Below, in pieces: positions 63,203 to 64,000 of a DNA stretch of 64,000 nt (within the stretch, counting starts at the first letter, position 1; the number at the start of each line of letters is the position of its first letter). The translations under genes and the position numbers were made by a program. The notes below the pieces were generated by a model that worked only from the letters and a program-made list of their open reading frames with translations, was not told where the DNA came from and ran no database searches. The stretch lies in assembly GCA_030710605.1 (NCBI GenBank), contig CP092882.1:17790316-17854315 (forward strand). The letters run 5' to 3'. The stretch comes from Cordylochernes scorpioides. Its lineage: Eukaryota > Arthropoda > Arachnida > Pseudoscorpiones > Chernetidae.

Positions 63203-64000
<798 letters not shown>

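Overview
The window is AT-rich eukaryotic, almost certainly metazoan, non-coding DNA made mostly of repeats. No intact protein-coding gene is visible. The longest open frames are about 125 codons and lie in AT-rich or repetitive DNA. The organism is probably an arthropod and plausibly an arachnid. That guess rests on a decayed non-LTR retrotransposon tail at 4.3-4.7 kb, whose residues (RLRTKHYKGM, ELTPTHIF.CPAM, then an ALQ motif) recall LINE proteins I associate with spider genomes. A mariner copy, many Tc1/mariner- and pogo-like miniature elements, a Helitron and tRNA-derived SINEs fit the same picture. The assignment to arachnids is inference.

Layout. 1-3000 is a 70-bp satellite. 3.3-8.0 kb is a cluster of repeats: a tandem array made from one half of a Tc1-like MITE, SINE copies, a LINE remnant, a ~157-bp tandem array, and a 46-bp minisatellite whose core is almost the 5' end of U2 snRNA. 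8-36 kb is AT-rich spacer carrying foldback elements, MITEs, SINE pieces, one non-autonomous Helitron (26391-27109) and a second LINE tail (27.7-28.2 kb). 36.84-40.87 kb is a very homogeneous 112-bp satellite. 41-64 kb is again spacer with foldbacks, MITEs, a ~165-bp tandem array (55.19-56.01 kb), a tRNA-Thr-like SINE head inside a local duplication (59.85-60.28 kb) and a dead mariner transposase at the right edge.

The most interesting signal is structural RNA. At least four unrelated repeat families, several of them long inverted repeats, carry hammerhead-ribozyme-like cores (CTGANGA, a hairpin, then GAAA). One family keeps the same stem I pairing (TGTA/TACA) in three separate copies, and one site at 48.3 kb has every canonical core position. 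A fifth, much more numerous family carries the two hammerhead motifs in the opposite order. In that family two conserved, covarying helices interlock as an H-type pseudoknot. In addition, a family of retroelement 3' ends keeps a covarying hairpin directly in front of AATAAA. All of this was read by eye; no search or folding program was run.

Possible host-gene signals are weak: a GC-richer block ending in a good splice donor (10.79-10.93 kb), a reverse-strand short frame with a textbook signal peptide (19.76 kb), and a reverse-strand protein-like motif (IYKYHLG...LPTLWERTL) that recurs in degraded form at 16 kb, 31 kb and 55 kb.
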